The notes beneath the pieces were generated by a model. That model saw only the letters and a program-made list of their open reading frames with translations. It made no database searches and was not told the DNA's origin. From contig CAYTVG010000003.1 of the NCBI GenBank assembly GCA_964441755.1, positions 248,001 to 312,000 on the forward strand: a DNA stretch of 64,000 bases, read 5' to 3'. Shown here piece after piece: positions 52,769 to 61,744 of the stretch. Position numbers and translations under genes: made by a program. The first letter of the stretch is position 1, and each line of letters opens with the position of its first letter. Source of the stretch: JAUMBM01 sp964441755 (GTDB taxonomy: Bacteria; Bacteroidota; Bacteroidia; Chitinophagales; Saprospiraceae).

Positions 52769-52810
52769 CAGTATGGGTTTTTGCGGCTCCGGCCGCAAAA
52801 GCGTATACTG
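52769..52810 (-). terminator. hairpin between PorG-like and caspase-lipase genes
   Basis: The core stem TTTTGCGGC/GCCGCAAAA with a 4-base loop is extended by outer arms CAGTAT/ATACTG after a small internal mismatch. It is 172 bases after the PorG-like stop and 44 before the caspase-lipase start, so it could end one transcript or regulate the next. Confidence 0.5.
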
Positions 52811-52982
52811 CTTAACATGCACTGACTGATTCTTTTGAAAAATCAGAACAATCAACGCACATATAATACCTTTTTTGCCGACAGGCAGCAAAAAAAGATG
52901 CGATAAAACTCCAACACAAGGTAAATAATAGCGCGTATACCCGCAAATAAACCAAACAAAAATTGCCTCTAGCCCCAATTTA

Positions 52983-53669
52983 CTAGCTTCGAAACTTGTA
53001 ATTCAGCGAGATTGTGCTTACATGATACCAGTCAAGCGCATCCGGATTGGCAGAAATACTAATTCCATCCAGATAATCAGAAAACGGATAACGAAAGGCA
53101 ACATCGGCCTTAATTGTCCAGCCATCAGCAATCGGAAATTTGAGTCCGCCACCCATAGGGACAATAAACTTGGTCCTGCTGTACTTAGCGTTCACATCCT
53201 GCAACTCCCTCGGATTGAGTTCTGTAGAAGCATTGGGAAAATCCGGGTTGGGGTTGGTAAAGGCGAAACCTGCGCCCAGACTAAGATAAGGAGAGACTAA
53301 CCCCCAAATACCGGGGCGGATAGCCGTTGCCTGCCAGCCAAAAGGCTCCCACTCGCCAATGAATCCAACTTCTGTGATGCCGGTGGTGAAACTATACCCT
53401 CTTTTTTTACGGTCGGGATACTTAAAATCATCACCTTGCAACTGTGTAAACAAAAAGCCGGCTCTGACGGATATCGCGGGTGAAAAGTGAGCCTGCACGT
53501 GCAGTGCATACGCCAATTGCGCTTCCTTAATCAAAGCGTAATCCTCTTTTAGCAAATCGCCCTGGTAGTTGGCCAGTCCGACGGAAGCACCGACAGACCA
53601 TTCAGTTTGTGAAAACAGGGCGGATAAGGACAAAAGGCTGGATAGCAGCAACAATAGAATTTTCCTCAT
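52983..53669 (-). CDS. outer-membrane beta-barrel protein, DUF6089/PorG-like
   Basis: The 228 residues begin with a signal peptide (MRKILLLLLSSLLSLSALFSQ) and continue as alternating beta strands (WSVGASVGLANYQGDL, ISVRAGFLFTQL, YLSLGAGFAFTNPNPDF, TIKADVAFRYPFSDYLDGIS) up to a final YKFRS. This is an 8-stranded-type barrel of the DUF6089 kind in Bacteroidota, whose best-known relative is the T9SS component PorG. The PorG assignment is tentative because small barrels look alike. It has a good promoter (TTTG-N20-TATATTTG) and so its own transcript. Confidence 0.75.
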   Translation of the reverse strand: MRKILLLLLSSLLSLSALFSQTEWSVGASVGLANYQGDLLKEDYALIKEAQLAYALHVQAHFSPAISVRAGFLFTQLQGDDFKYPDRKKRGYSFTTGITEVGFIGEWEPFGWQATAIRPGIWGLVSPYLSLGAGFAFTNPNPDFPNASTELNPRELQDVNAKYSRTKFIVPMGGGLKFPIADGWTIKADVAFRYPFSDYLDGISISANPDALDWYHVSTISLNYKFRS

Positions 53670-53766
53670 TTCTTGTGAGCATTTAATTTTTGGAGAAGTA
53701 TGACTATGATAATATGGTGTTAATACAATGTTTTCAGGTAGGGGGAAAGCCTATTGCACATCTGTA

Positions 53767-53798
53767 CAAATATACGCAAAAATTCGAAAACATACAAA
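53767..53798 (-). promoter_or_regulatory. predicted promoter for the PorG-like gene
   Basis: On the minus strand TTTG (53798-53795), 20 bases, then TATATTTG (53774-53767). Both elements fit the Bacteroidota consensus, 98 bases before the ATG. This is the most complete promoter in the window. Confidence 0.6.
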
Positions 53799-53823
53799 TG
53801 AGCGAAGAATTAGGCAGCATTAG

Positions 53824-54729
53824 TTACAAATCGGCAGAAATTACAGGGCTGCGCATACTGTCGGCCAGCCAATAAATCTTCAATAGGTCGAGCCACAACA
53901 GGGAGCTGGGTTGTTGCTCCAGCCGGTTGGCCAGCCAGCCGGCCAGCGGCCGGAGCAGGTAGTAGCACGGGCGCAACAGCCATACACTTTGCAGCAGCCT
54001 TACGGCAAAAAGCAGGCGGGTGCTGAGGCTTGGGTATGATTGGCTCAGCTGGTAGAGATTGCGGATAGCTTGTTGCTGTTTTTGTAAAAAAACACGGGTA
54101 GTTTCGAGACCTTCATGCCGCAAAGGGTTGTCAATATGATAAATGGAAATGCCCGCTTCTTTTAACTGCAAGCCCAACAGGGTGTCTTCATGACCGTAGG
54201 TACGTAGGGATGCGTGAAAGGGAAAGGCTTGCTGCAGACGACGGGAAATCATATAATTATTGGTCATAAAACCCAGTAGCGGATCGCGCTGCCGGCGGCC
54301 TGCCATATAGCTTTCACGCCGGCGACCAAACAGCCAGTGTAGATAGTACGAGCTGTCGGCCGGTGGCCTCGAAGCATATACACGACCGCCACAGACAAGC
54401 CCGGGTGATTCGGCATACGACATATATACCCGCAAAAAATCATCTTTGACCACACCACTGTCTGCATCCATAAACAGCAGCCAATCATACCGAGCCTCTG
54501 CTGCCAGTTTATTGCGAATCCCCGCACGACCGAGGTTGACCGGGGACTCCCGGTACACGACCTCAGGCTGGGTCGACAACTGACGATTGAGCAGGCGACA
54601 AGCATCCGGAGAGCCATCGTCGTAAAGCCGGATTTCAAAGGCACACCCCAACATCCTGCCTTGGCGCAGCAGTTCATGCACAAGCTGTCGACAGTCCCAC
54701 TGATATACGGGAATAAGCACTGAAAGCAT
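53824..54729 (-). CDS. GT2-family glycosyltransferase
   Basis: The 301-residue protein starts MLSVLIPVYQWDC with the GT-A fold; nucleotide-site YDDGSPDACR and the DxD motif in LFMDADSG are present, then GHEDTLLGLQLKEAG, a block common in galactosyl/rhamnosyl-type GT2 enzymes. The C-terminal third has amphipathic Leu/Trp-rich helices that may attach to the membrane. No signal peptide. It is on the same strand as the PorG-like gene but the promoter between them separates the two. The sugar and acceptor are unknown. Confidence 0.88.
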   Translation of the reverse strand: MLSVLIPVYQWDCRQLVHELLRQGRMLGCAFEIRLYDDGSPDACRLLNRQLSTQPEVVYRESPVNLGRAGIRNKLAAEARYDWLLFMDADSGVVKDDFLRVYMSYAESPGLVCGGRVYASRPPADSSYYLHWLFGRRRESYMAGRRQRDPLLGFMTNNYMISRRLQQAFPFHASLRTYGHEDTLLGLQLKEAGISIYHIDNPLRHEGLETTRVFLQKQQQAIRNLYQLSQSYPSLSTRLLFAVRLLQSVWLLRPCYYLLRPLAGWLANRLEQQPSSLLWLDLLKIYWLADSMRSPVISADL

Positions 54730-54967
54730 GATTGTTTTCTTTGTTCACCGCAGCCGCCATCGTCCCGACAGTTGCCTGCGCAGGCTTGCTGCAACAAAAA
54801 TCCTCCGACGCCCGGGCAGTAAAGATAAAACTGAATTTGCACTATTTTCATATCTCCTGCCTGAGCTTTAAGCTGCCTTTTTGCCCCAATAGCCCTTTTG
54901 CCCTAACAAACCAACCGCTATGACTGTAACGATAACAAATATCAGCCATAGACTGCGCGGGAACAAT

Positions 54968-54975
54968 TATTTTTG
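54968..54975 (+). promoter_or_regulatory. predicted -7 box for the mqnE operon
   Basis: TATTTTTG matches TAnnTTTG, 68 bases before the mqnE ATG, in the divergent gap between the glycosyltransferase and mqnE. No clear -33 element. Confidence 0.4.
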
Positions 54976-55043
54976 CCCGGCAACTATTCGGACTCGTATG
55001 TTGTTTTTTCAAAAATAATTGAAAGCAAAAAAGCAAGCCAGCC

Positions 55044-56261
55044 ATGACTGTCAGCCATAACGATGATCATCAACCCAACGCTATTGCCACCTTGCTGGCC
55101 AATCCGCAACTGGACAGCCGCCTGCGGGAAATAGCCCAAAAGGTAAACAATGCTGAGCGCATTGGTTTTGATGATGGTATTTACCTTTTTGAAGAGGCTC
55201 CTCTCCCCTATCTGGGTGTCCTTGCCAACTATGTCCGCGAAGCAAAGAATGGTGATAATACCTACTTTAATCGCAATTTTCACATGGAGCCAACCAATAT
55301 CTGCGTCTATACTTGTACTTTCTGCTCCTATTCACGACTTATCAAGCAACGCCATGAAGGCTGGGAATACAGCCTGGAGGACATGCTTGATATTGTCAAA
55401 AAGTACGACAACCAGCCTGTAACAGAGGTTCATATCGTGGGAGGTGTACTGCCGCAGTACGATCTGGCATTCTACAGCGATCTGTTTCGGCGCATCAAAG
55501 AGCACCGCCCCGGACTGCACGTCAAGGCGCTTACCCCGGTGGAGTACCACTATATATTCAAAAAAGCAAAAGTGTCCTATGAAGAAGGTATGCGACTGAT
55601 GAAGGAAGCAGGCCTGGACAGTATGCCGGGCGGAGGTGCCGAAATTTTTCATCCGGAGATACGCGATAAAATTGCAGGAGGTAAGTGCTCGGGAGAACAA
55701 TGGCTGCGCATCCACGAAATCTGGCATGCGCTGGGAGGTCGTTCCAATGCGACCATTCTCTATGGTCACATTGAAAATTATATGCACCGTATTGATCATC
55801 TCGAGCAGCTTCGGCAGCTGCAGGACAAGACAGGCGGCTTCCAGACTTTCATCCCGCTTAAGTTTCGCAACCAAAACAATGAGATGTCTCACCTGCCTGA
55901 GGTATCTACCATTGAAGATTTGCGCATGTATGCTGTCAGCCGCATTTATCTTGATAATTTTGATCATATAAAAGCCTACTGGCCGATGATTGGGCGTTCT
56001 ACTGCCCAGCTCGCCCTGAGTTTTGGTGTCGACGATATCGATGGCACCATCGACGATACCACTAAGATTTACTCTATGGCAGGCTCTGAAGAGCAGAATC
56101 CGGCACTCTCTACTGCCGAGCTGGTCAAACTCATCAAAGCAGTCAACCGCCGCCCGATTGAGCGCGATACACTCTATAATGTCATTCAGGATTATAGTGA
56201 GATCACCTTTGACGACGATAATTTCAGGGGCTATTTTGAGCTGCCTGTAGTCAATGCATAA
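55044..56261 (+). CDS. mqnE: aminodeoxyfutalosine synthase MqnE (radical SAM)
   Basis: MqnE joins the MqnA product to adenosine from SAM to form aminofutalosine, the second step of the futalosine route to menaquinone. The radical-SAM cluster cysteines are Cys87, Cys91 and Cys94 (NICVYTCTFCSYSR). Further family blocks are HIVGGVLPQYDLAFY, ALTPVEYHY and DSMPGGGAEIFHPEIR, the last separating MqnE from MqnC. The 405 residues are of normal length. MqnA is encoded two genes on, in line with this pathway; MqnC, MqnD and MqnB are outside the window. The next gene overlaps the stop codon. Confidence 0.93.
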   Translation: MTVSHNDDHQPNAIATLLANPQLDSRLREIAQKVNNAERIGFDDGIYLFEEAPLPYLGVLANYVREAKNGDNTYFNRNFHMEPTNICVYTCTFCSYSRLIKQRHEGWEYSLEDMLDIVKKYDNQPVTEVHIVGGVLPQYDLAFYSDLFRRIKEHRPGLHVKALTPVEYHYIFKKAKVSYEEGMRLMKEAGLDSMPGGGAEIFHPEIRDKIAGGKCSGEQWLRIHEIWHALGGRSNATILYGHIENYMHRIDHLEQLRQLQDKTGGFQTFIPLKFRNQNNEMSHLPEVSTIEDLRMYAVSRIYLDNFDHIKAYWPMIGRSTAQLALSFGVDDIDGTIDDTTKIYSMAGSEEQNPALSTAELVKLIKAVNRRPIERDTLYNVIQDYSEITFDDDNFRGYFELPVVNA

Positions 56262-56928
56262 ATATCCGGAAAAAATGCCCCCAAAACTGCTGTCCAAAAC
56301 AATCTACCTGCTCCGTCATGGCGAAACCCGCTACAATAAAGAGGGCATTGTGCAAGGCGCTGGTGTAGACAGCGAGCTAAACCAACTCGGTAGCGAGCAG
56401 GCCCGTGCTTTTCATCTCATGTATGGGCACCTGCCTTTCGAACTGGTGCTGACTTCCTCTCTACAACGCACCCGACAGACCGTCAGCCCTTTTATCGAGA
56501 AGGGCATCCCCTGGCAAGCTATGCCGGAACTGAATGAAATCAGCTGGGGTGATCTGGAGGGGCAGGCCTATGACAATGCAGGCAGAAAGTATTTTCACCA
56601 GGTAACCGACGCCTGGCGAAAGGGACATATGAACGCCAGAATCCCCAACGGGGAAAGTGCTGCTGAGCTGACAGAACGGCTGCGGCGATTTATTGACTAT
56701 CTCCACCAGCGACCGGAATCCTTACTGCTTGTATGCTCGCATGGCCGCACCATGCGGGGGCTGCTGTGTCTGCTGCTCAACAAATCATTGCGCCGGATGG
56801 ATGAATTTGCACACCACAACACAGGCCTGTGGCGACTTCATTTTGATGTTTCAGGTGAGCCGCAGCTGGATATGCGCAATGATCTGACCCATCTCCACCA
56901 CCATGGACTGATTACATCCGTCTCCTGA
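56254..56928 (+). CDS. histidine phosphatase family protein
   Basis: The 224-residue protein has the phosphoglycerate-mutase-like signature RHGETRYN (His22, the phosphorylated residue) and the second His163 in CSHGRTMRG, plus a proton-donor region ELNEISWGDLEG. It is thus a likely active phosphatase. The start ATG overlaps the mqnE stop (ATGCATAA), so translation is coupled. A second ATG at 56275 (MPPKLLSK) is possible. It stands between mqnE and mqnA although no known futalosine step needs a phosphatase, so it may have a neighbouring role, for instance on a shunt metabolite, or be unrelated (inference). Confidence 0.88.
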   Translation: MHKYPEKMPPKLLSKTIYLLRHGETRYNKEGIVQGAGVDSELNQLGSEQARAFHLMYGHLPFELVLTSSLQRTRQTVSPFIEKGIPWQAMPELNEISWGDLEGQAYDNAGRKYFHQVTDAWRKGHMNARIPNGESAAELTERLRRFIDYLHQRPESLLLVCSHGRTMRGLLCLLLNKSLRRMDEFAHHNTGLWRLHFDVSGEPQLDMRNDLTHLHHHGLITSVS

Positions 56929-56972
56929 TAATCCCGCTGATAAGCTCTCGGATATACCAAAGAAAACCATCG

Positions 56973-57737
56973 ATGCAAAAAATCAAAATAACGGCAGTCA
57001 GTTACCTCAATACCAAACCTCTGCTATATGGAATCCTGCGGAGTCCTCTGGCGAATCAAGTGGAACTCAGTCTGGCGATTCCTAGTGAATGTGCCCGCCG
57101 CCTCCGCGATGGTGAGGTAGATTTAGCCCTGACTCCGGTGGCTGTACTGCCCGAGCTGGACAACTGGCAACTGGTGTCAGACTACTGTATCGGGGCTGTG
57201 GGGGCCGTAAAAACAGTCTGCATTTACAGCGATCTGCCCATAGAGCAGCTCGACAGTATTTACCTCGACTACCATTCGCGTTCTTCGGTGGCGCTTACAA
57301 GATTACTGCTTGATGAGTACTGGCAACTTGCACCTGAGCTGATTCCGGCACAAGCCGGCTACGAAGAACGCATTGGCGGAAAGACCGGTGGCCTGGTCAT
57401 TGGCGACCGTACCATTGGGCTTGATAAGCGGTTCCCCTATGTGTACGATCTGGCTGAAGCTTGGTACAACCATACAGGTTTGCCTTTCGTATTTGCAGCC
57501 TGGGTGGCTGTACGCCCATTGCCGCAAACCTTTATTGACGATTTCAATGAGGCCCTTAAAGCAGGCCTGGCCCTTATTCCTGAGCTCAACCTGCTGCTAC
57601 CTTCACCACAACCTGATTTTTCGCTGGAAGAATACTATACCCGTTATATCAGCTATAATCTTGATGCCCCCAAGCGAGCTGCTTTGGATATGTTTTTATC
57701 CCGTATGATGGCCGGCAGCATACCCGTTACTCTATAA
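56973..57737 (+). CDS. mqnA: chorismate dehydratase MqnA
   Basis: MqnA dehydrates chorismate to 3-enolpyruvyl benzoate, the first step of the futalosine pathway. The 254 residues begin with ITAVSYLNTKPLLYG, the family N-terminus, then CARRLRDGEVDLALTPVAVLPE, LDYHSRSSVALTRLLL and GLVIGDRTIG, and the fold of a periplasmic-binding-protein type. No truncation. It ends the mqnE - phosphatase - mqnA unit, 44 bases after the phosphatase gene. A long hairpin follows. Confidence 0.95.
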   Translation: MQKIKITAVSYLNTKPLLYGILRSPLANQVELSLAIPSECARRLRDGEVDLALTPVAVLPELDNWQLVSDYCIGAVGAVKTVCIYSDLPIEQLDSIYLDYHSRSSVALTRLLLDEYWQLAPELIPAQAGYEERIGGKTGGLVIGDRTIGLDKRFPYVYDLAEAWYNHTGLPFVFAAWVAVRPLPQTFIDDFNEALKAGLALIPELNLLLPSPQPDFSLEEYYTRYISYNLDAPKRAALDMFLSRMMAGSIPVTL

Positions 57738-57741
57738 AAAA

Positions 57742-57787
57742 AATCGCTAAACTTTTGGCGGCTTCGACCGCCAAAAGTTTAGCGATT
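57742..57787. terminator. 20-bp perfect hairpin between mqnA and valS
   Basis: The arms 57742-57761 and 57768-57787 are exact reverse complements (core CGCTAAACTTTTGGCGG) around a CTTCGA loop. On the minus strand a run of seven T follows, a canonical rho-independent terminator for valS; on the plus strand it closes the mqn unit. Confidence 0.85.
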
Positions 57788-57835
57788 GTGCGTTAGTCCT
57801 TTTCACGGCCGAGGCCGCAAAAGGTTAACCCGGTC

Positions 57836-60547
57836 TTAGCCCAATTTAGCCAGACTTTCTTCCAGGGTTTTTATTTTTGCCTCTCCATCAGCCAGTTTAC
57901 GCCGCTCTGCATCAACTACCTGAGCAGGCGCACTGCTCACGAAGCGCTCATTGCTGAGTTTCTTCATGACTGAAGCTACAAAACCGCGGTAGTATTCCAG
58001 TTCGCCTGAAATCTTACTGCGCTCAGCCTCTGTATCAATCTCCTGCTGAATTTCGAGATAAAAATTATCGTTGCCCACCAACAAAGCCACTGCATTTTCT
58101 GGTACCGTCTCATTGATAGTGAGAGAAGAGAGTACTGCCATCTTTTCGATCATCGAACGCAGCCCTGCATGCTCCACCAGTTCGCGGGCCGCCGCCGTCG
58201 GAGGTGCAAAAAGTGCCAGCGCTTCGCGCATTTTGATTCCTTTGTTATTGCGGATCTCGCGCACTCCGCTCACTGCTGCCTTGGCGCGCTCTACCCGCGC
58301 AATAGCATCCGCATCGAATGGCTGCACTGCCGGCCAGCTTGCCGCACAGCAGTCATCACCCAGCGATCGTTCGCGCAGCCCATGCCATACTTCCTCCGTC
58401 ACGAATGGCATAAACGGATGCAGCAGAATCATCATCTGCTCGAAAGCACTGATGCTGCGATCATAGGTAGCCTGATCAATCGGTGCACCACTTTCGGGCT
58501 TGATCATCTCGAGATACCAGGAGCAAAAATCGTCCCAGATAAATTTATAGAGCGTCATGATGGCTTCACTCAGGCGGTATTCGGCCATCAGCCCCTGCAA
58601 ATCAGCCACTGTCTGTGCCAGCCTGTTCTCCAGCCAATCGGCGGCCAATGTATTGACGGCTCCGGCGCTGAGTGCCGGATCAATTTCCCAGCCCTTGATT
58701 AGCCGCAGCGCATTCCAAAGTTTATTACAGAAATTTCGGCCTTGCTCACAAAGTTTGCTTTCATTGCGCACCTGCCCTGTTGCAGGGTCCAAGGGTGCAT
58801 CGAAGATGATATCATTGCCTGCAGCCGCAGCCGACAACAAGCCAAAACGCACGCCATCGGCACCATAGGTGTTGATCAGTTCCAGCGCATCCGGCGAATT
58901 ACCCAGTGATTTGGACATTTTGCGTCGCTTGTTGTCACGCACCATACCGGTGAAATAGACAGCACGGAAGGGTTGCTTTTCTGCCTGCTCACCCAGCAAA
59001 TCCCCTGCCCACTCATAGCCTGCCATGATCATGCGGGCTACCCAGAAAAACATAATATCCCAGCCTGTAACCAAAGTATTGGTAGGATAGTAGTAGCGCA
59101 GCTCATCCTGACGTTCGAAACCATCGAAAACAGAGATGGGCCACAACCAGGAAGAGAACCAAGTATCAACCACGTCCTCATCCTGTCGCAGATCCTGAAT
59201 TGAAAGCGTTTCATTGCCGGTTAATTGTCTGGCCTGCCTGAGCGCCTCTTCGGCTGTCTCCGCCACAAACAGTTGTGCATCATCTCCAGCACCGAGGTAC
59301 CAGGCAGGAATACGCTGTCCCCACCAAAGCTGCCGGCTGATACACCAGTCGCGGATATTTTCTTCCTGCAGCCAGCTGTGGTACATATTCCACATACTCT
59401 CGGGATAAAACCTGACCTCACCGGAACGTACCGCCTCGAGCGCAGTAGCGGCCATATCTTTCATTCGCAGGAACCACTGCAGCGTAAGCCGTGGCTCAAC
59501 AACCGCATTGGTCCGCTCAGAGCGACCGACGCGCGTCCTGTAATCTTCAATTTTTACGAGATAGCCTTGTTCTTCCAGCATTTTACCGATGGCCTTGCGA
59601 GCGGCAAAGCGATCCATGCCCACGCAGAACTGCGCCAATTCATTGAGCGTACCGTCTGCATTGAGGATATCGATTACCTCCAGCCCGTACTTTTGACCAA
59701 GTTCGTAATCATTCTGGTCATGCGCCGGCGTCACTTTAAGTGCCCCCGTTCCGAAAGCCACATCAACATAATGGTCGGTAATAATCGGTACTGAGCGGTT
59801 TACCAGCGGCACAATCACCCGCTTCCCGTGGAGGTGCAGGTATCGCTCGTCCGACGGATTGATAGCGAGTCCCGTATCTGCCATGATCGTCTCAGGCCGC
59901 TGTGTAGCAATGGTCACCCATTCATCACTTCCTTCGACCTGATAGCGTACATGATAAAGGCGGGAATTTTCGTCCTGATAGATTACCTCCTCATTGGAAA
60001 GCACTGTGAGCGCCTCCGGATCCCAGTTGGTGATTCGCTTGCCCCGGTAAAGCTTACCCTTGTTGAAGAGGTCTACAAAAACTTTGACTACAGCCTGACT
60101 CAGTGCCGGCTCCATGGTAAAACGCGTGCGATCCCAGTCGCAGCTGGCGCCCAGTTTTTTGAGCTGATCGAGGATTATTCCGCCATACTTTTCTTTCCAC
60201 TCCCATGCGTACTCCATGAATGCATCGCGGCTAAGCTCACTCTTGCGAATACCCCGTTCGCGCAGCATCTGGACAACTTTCGCCTCTGTAGCAATAGAAG
60301 CATGGTCTGTACCGGGCACCCAACATACATTCTTACCTTGCAGGCGTGCCTGCCGGGCAAGGATGTCCTGGATCGTATTGTTGAGCATGTGCCCCATGTG
60401 GAGAATGCCCGTTACATTGGGCGGCGGAATTACGATACTGAATGGCTCCCGCTCATCGGGTTCAGAGTGAAAATATCGCTGCTCCAGCCAGTGCTGATAC
60501 CATTTTTCTTCAATTTCGCGGGGGGCGTAATGTTTTGACTGCGTCAT
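57836..60547 (-). CDS. valS: valyl-tRNA synthetase
   Basis: ValS charges tRNA-Val. From the ATG at 60547 it has 903 residues, near the usual length. The class I motifs are HMGH at 50-53 (after PPPNVTGIL) and KMSKS at 543-547. A long CP1 editing insert lies between them. The C-terminal arm carries a coiled-coil part (AEAKIKTLEESLAKL region). The open frame runs on upstream to 60664, but the first 39 codons have no family sequence and contain the region of a -7 box at 60651-60658, so they would precede the transcript start. ATG 60556 is a close alternative. A strong terminator follows. Confidence 0.96.
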   Translation of the reverse strand: MTQSKHYAPREIEEKWYQHWLEQRYFHSEPDEREPFSIVIPPPNVTGILHMGHMLNNTIQDILARQARLQGKNVCWVPGTDHASIATEAKVVQMLRERGIRKSELSRDAFMEYAWEWKEKYGGIILDQLKKLGASCDWDRTRFTMEPALSQAVVKVFVDLFNKGKLYRGKRITNWDPEALTVLSNEEVIYQDENSRLYHVRYQVEGSDEWVTIATQRPETIMADTGLAINPSDERYLHLHGKRVIVPLVNRSVPIITDHYVDVAFGTGALKVTPAHDQNDYELGQKYGLEVIDILNADGTLNELAQFCVGMDRFAARKAIGKMLEEQGYLVKIEDYRTRVGRSERTNAVVEPRLTLQWFLRMKDMAATALEAVRSGEVRFYPESMWNMYHSWLQEENIRDWCISRQLWWGQRIPAWYLGAGDDAQLFVAETAEEALRQARQLTGNETLSIQDLRQDEDVVDTWFSSWLWPISVFDGFERQDELRYYYPTNTLVTGWDIMFFWVARMIMAGYEWAGDLLGEQAEKQPFRAVYFTGMVRDNKRRKMSKSLGNSPDALELINTYGADGVRFGLLSAAAAGNDIIFDAPLDPATGQVRNESKLCEQGRNFCNKLWNALRLIKGWEIDPALSAGAVNTLAADWLENRLAQTVADLQGLMAEYRLSEAIMTLYKFIWDDFCSWYLEMIKPESGAPIDQATYDRSISAFEQMMILLHPFMPFVTEEVWHGLRERSLGDDCCAASWPAVQPFDADAIARVERAKAAVSGVREIRNNKGIKMREALALFAPPTAAARELVEHAGLRSMIEKMAVLSSLTINETVPENAVALLVGNDNFYLEIQQEIDTEAERSKISGELEYYRGFVASVMKKLSNERFVSSAPAQVVDAERRKLADGEAKIKTLEESLAKLG

Positions 60548-60650
60548 GCTATCCATTTTTTGGGTAACCGGGTATGCGTTGTTGGAATCGTGAGCAGAAC
60601 ACCCACCTACCATGGCATTAAACTGCCTGGCACACCAGTATTTTGAGCAG

Positions 60651-60658
60651 CAAAGATA
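60651..60658 (-). promoter_or_regulatory. predicted -7 box for valS
   Basis: The minus strand reads TATCTTTG, identical to the gyrA and tRNA boxes, about 104 bases before the preferred ATG. It rules out the far-upstream start at 60664. Confidence 0.5.
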
Positions 60659-60727
60659 CGGCAAAGCACCAAATACCGCGCCTTATCCGGACAGGTATTA
60701 TTTGCGTACACAAGTGCATATATATAA

Positions 60728-60757
60728 AAAGGGAGGTAACAGTTGTCACCCCCCTTT
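60728..60757 (-). terminator. terminator of the SPFH gene
   Basis: In minus-strand RNA a 13-bp stem (two G-U pairs) closes a 4-base loop and is followed by TTTTTATATATA. The G-U pairs exist only in this direction, so the element is one-way. It starts 40 bases after the stop. Confidence 0.7.
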
Positions 60758-60796
60758 GCTTGAACCTTGATTCCGCTTACGCGGCACTCTTGAACC

Positions 60797-61744
60797 TTAT
60801 TTTTTACCGCCTTCTCTGGCCTCAGCCCGCTTAAGTTCGATTTCTCTTTCTTTCATTTTATTACCTACCTGCTGGCTGGCAATAAAGGAAGCTGTCATAT
60901 CGCTAAGCATATCGCTGGCCGAACTCGGTGCGTTGGGCAGCATGATCAGGTTGCTGTTGGCATGCTCGCCCAGCGACTGCAGTGTGTCGTAGTGTTGTGT
61001 CACAACAATGAGAGCCGATGCTTCCTGAGAGTTGATGCCAACGCGGTTGAGGATATCCACCGATTCCTCCAGACCTTTGGCTATTTCGCGGCGCTGATCA
61101 GCGATACCCTGACCCTGCAGGCGCTTGCTCTCTGCCTCCGCCTTAGCCTTGGCAACGATGCGGATACGCTCGGCTTCACCGTCGTATTCTGCAGCCAGCT
61201 TTTCACGCTCGGCTGCATTGATACGGTTCATGGCATTTTTGACTGTGTGATCAGGATCGATATCCGTTACCAGTGCCTTGACAATTCCGTAACCATAGTC
61301 ATTCATAGCCTCCTCAAGTTCCCGCTTGATCGCTATGGCAATATCGTCTTTGCGCTCAAATACATCATCCAGCTTCAACTTGGGCACTTCTGCCCGCACC
61401 ACGTCAAAAACGTAAGCATTGATCTGTTCGTACGGATTTTCAAGTTTGTAAAAAGCATCGTAAATGCTGTCCGGATTTACCAGAAATTGTACGCTGACCT
61501 TGAGCTTGACAAAAACGTTGTCTTTGGTTTTCGTTTCAACCAGTACATCCAGTTGCTGTACCTTAAGACTTACCCGACCCGCTACCCTGTCGAAGATGGG
61601 AATTTTGAACTGAAGGCCCGCCCGCTTAATAGAGTGAAAAGAGCCGAATCGCTCGACCAGCGCAGCTGACTGCTGTCGGACAGTAAATACCCCTGACAGC
61701 ACAATCATCAAACCCAAAAAGAGCAATATACCCGTTACAATCAT
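60797..61744 (-). CDS. SPFH/band-7 (stomatin-like) membrane protein
   Basis: The 315 residues start with one hydrophobic anchor (VTGILLFLGLMIVLSGVF), followed by the SPFH/band-7 domain (TVRQQSAALVERFGSFHSIKRAGLQFKIPIFD to about 190) and a charged helical region (NAAEREKLAAEYDGEAERIRIVAKAKAEAE) that forms the stomatin-like coiled coil. Such proteins build ring-like scaffolds in the inner membrane and often help membrane proteases or lipid-domain formation. It lacks the HflC/HflK pairing; the usual NfeD partner is not adjacent either. Upstream on the same strand, 299 bases away, is pntB. Confidence 0.93.
   Translation of the reverse strand: MIVTGILLFLGLMIVLSGVFTVRQQSAALVERFGSFHSIKRAGLQFKIPIFDRVAGRVSLKVQQLDVLVETKTKDNVFVKLKVSVQFLVNPDSIYDAFYKLENPYEQINAYVFDVVRAEVPKLKLDDVFERKDDIAIAIKRELEEAMNDYGYGIVKALVTDIDPDHTVKNAMNRINAAEREKLAAEYDGEAERIRIVAKAKAEAESKRLQGQGIADQRREIAKGLEESVDILNRVGINSQEASALIVVTQHYDTLQSLGEHANSNLIMLPNAPSSASDMLSDMTASFIASQQVGNKMKEREIELKRAEAREGGKK

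Noticed and set aside
53690..53875. 61-codon plus-strand frame between two minus-strand genes
   Set aside because: It covers the promoter of the PorG-like gene and the end of the glycosyltransferase; no supporting signals.
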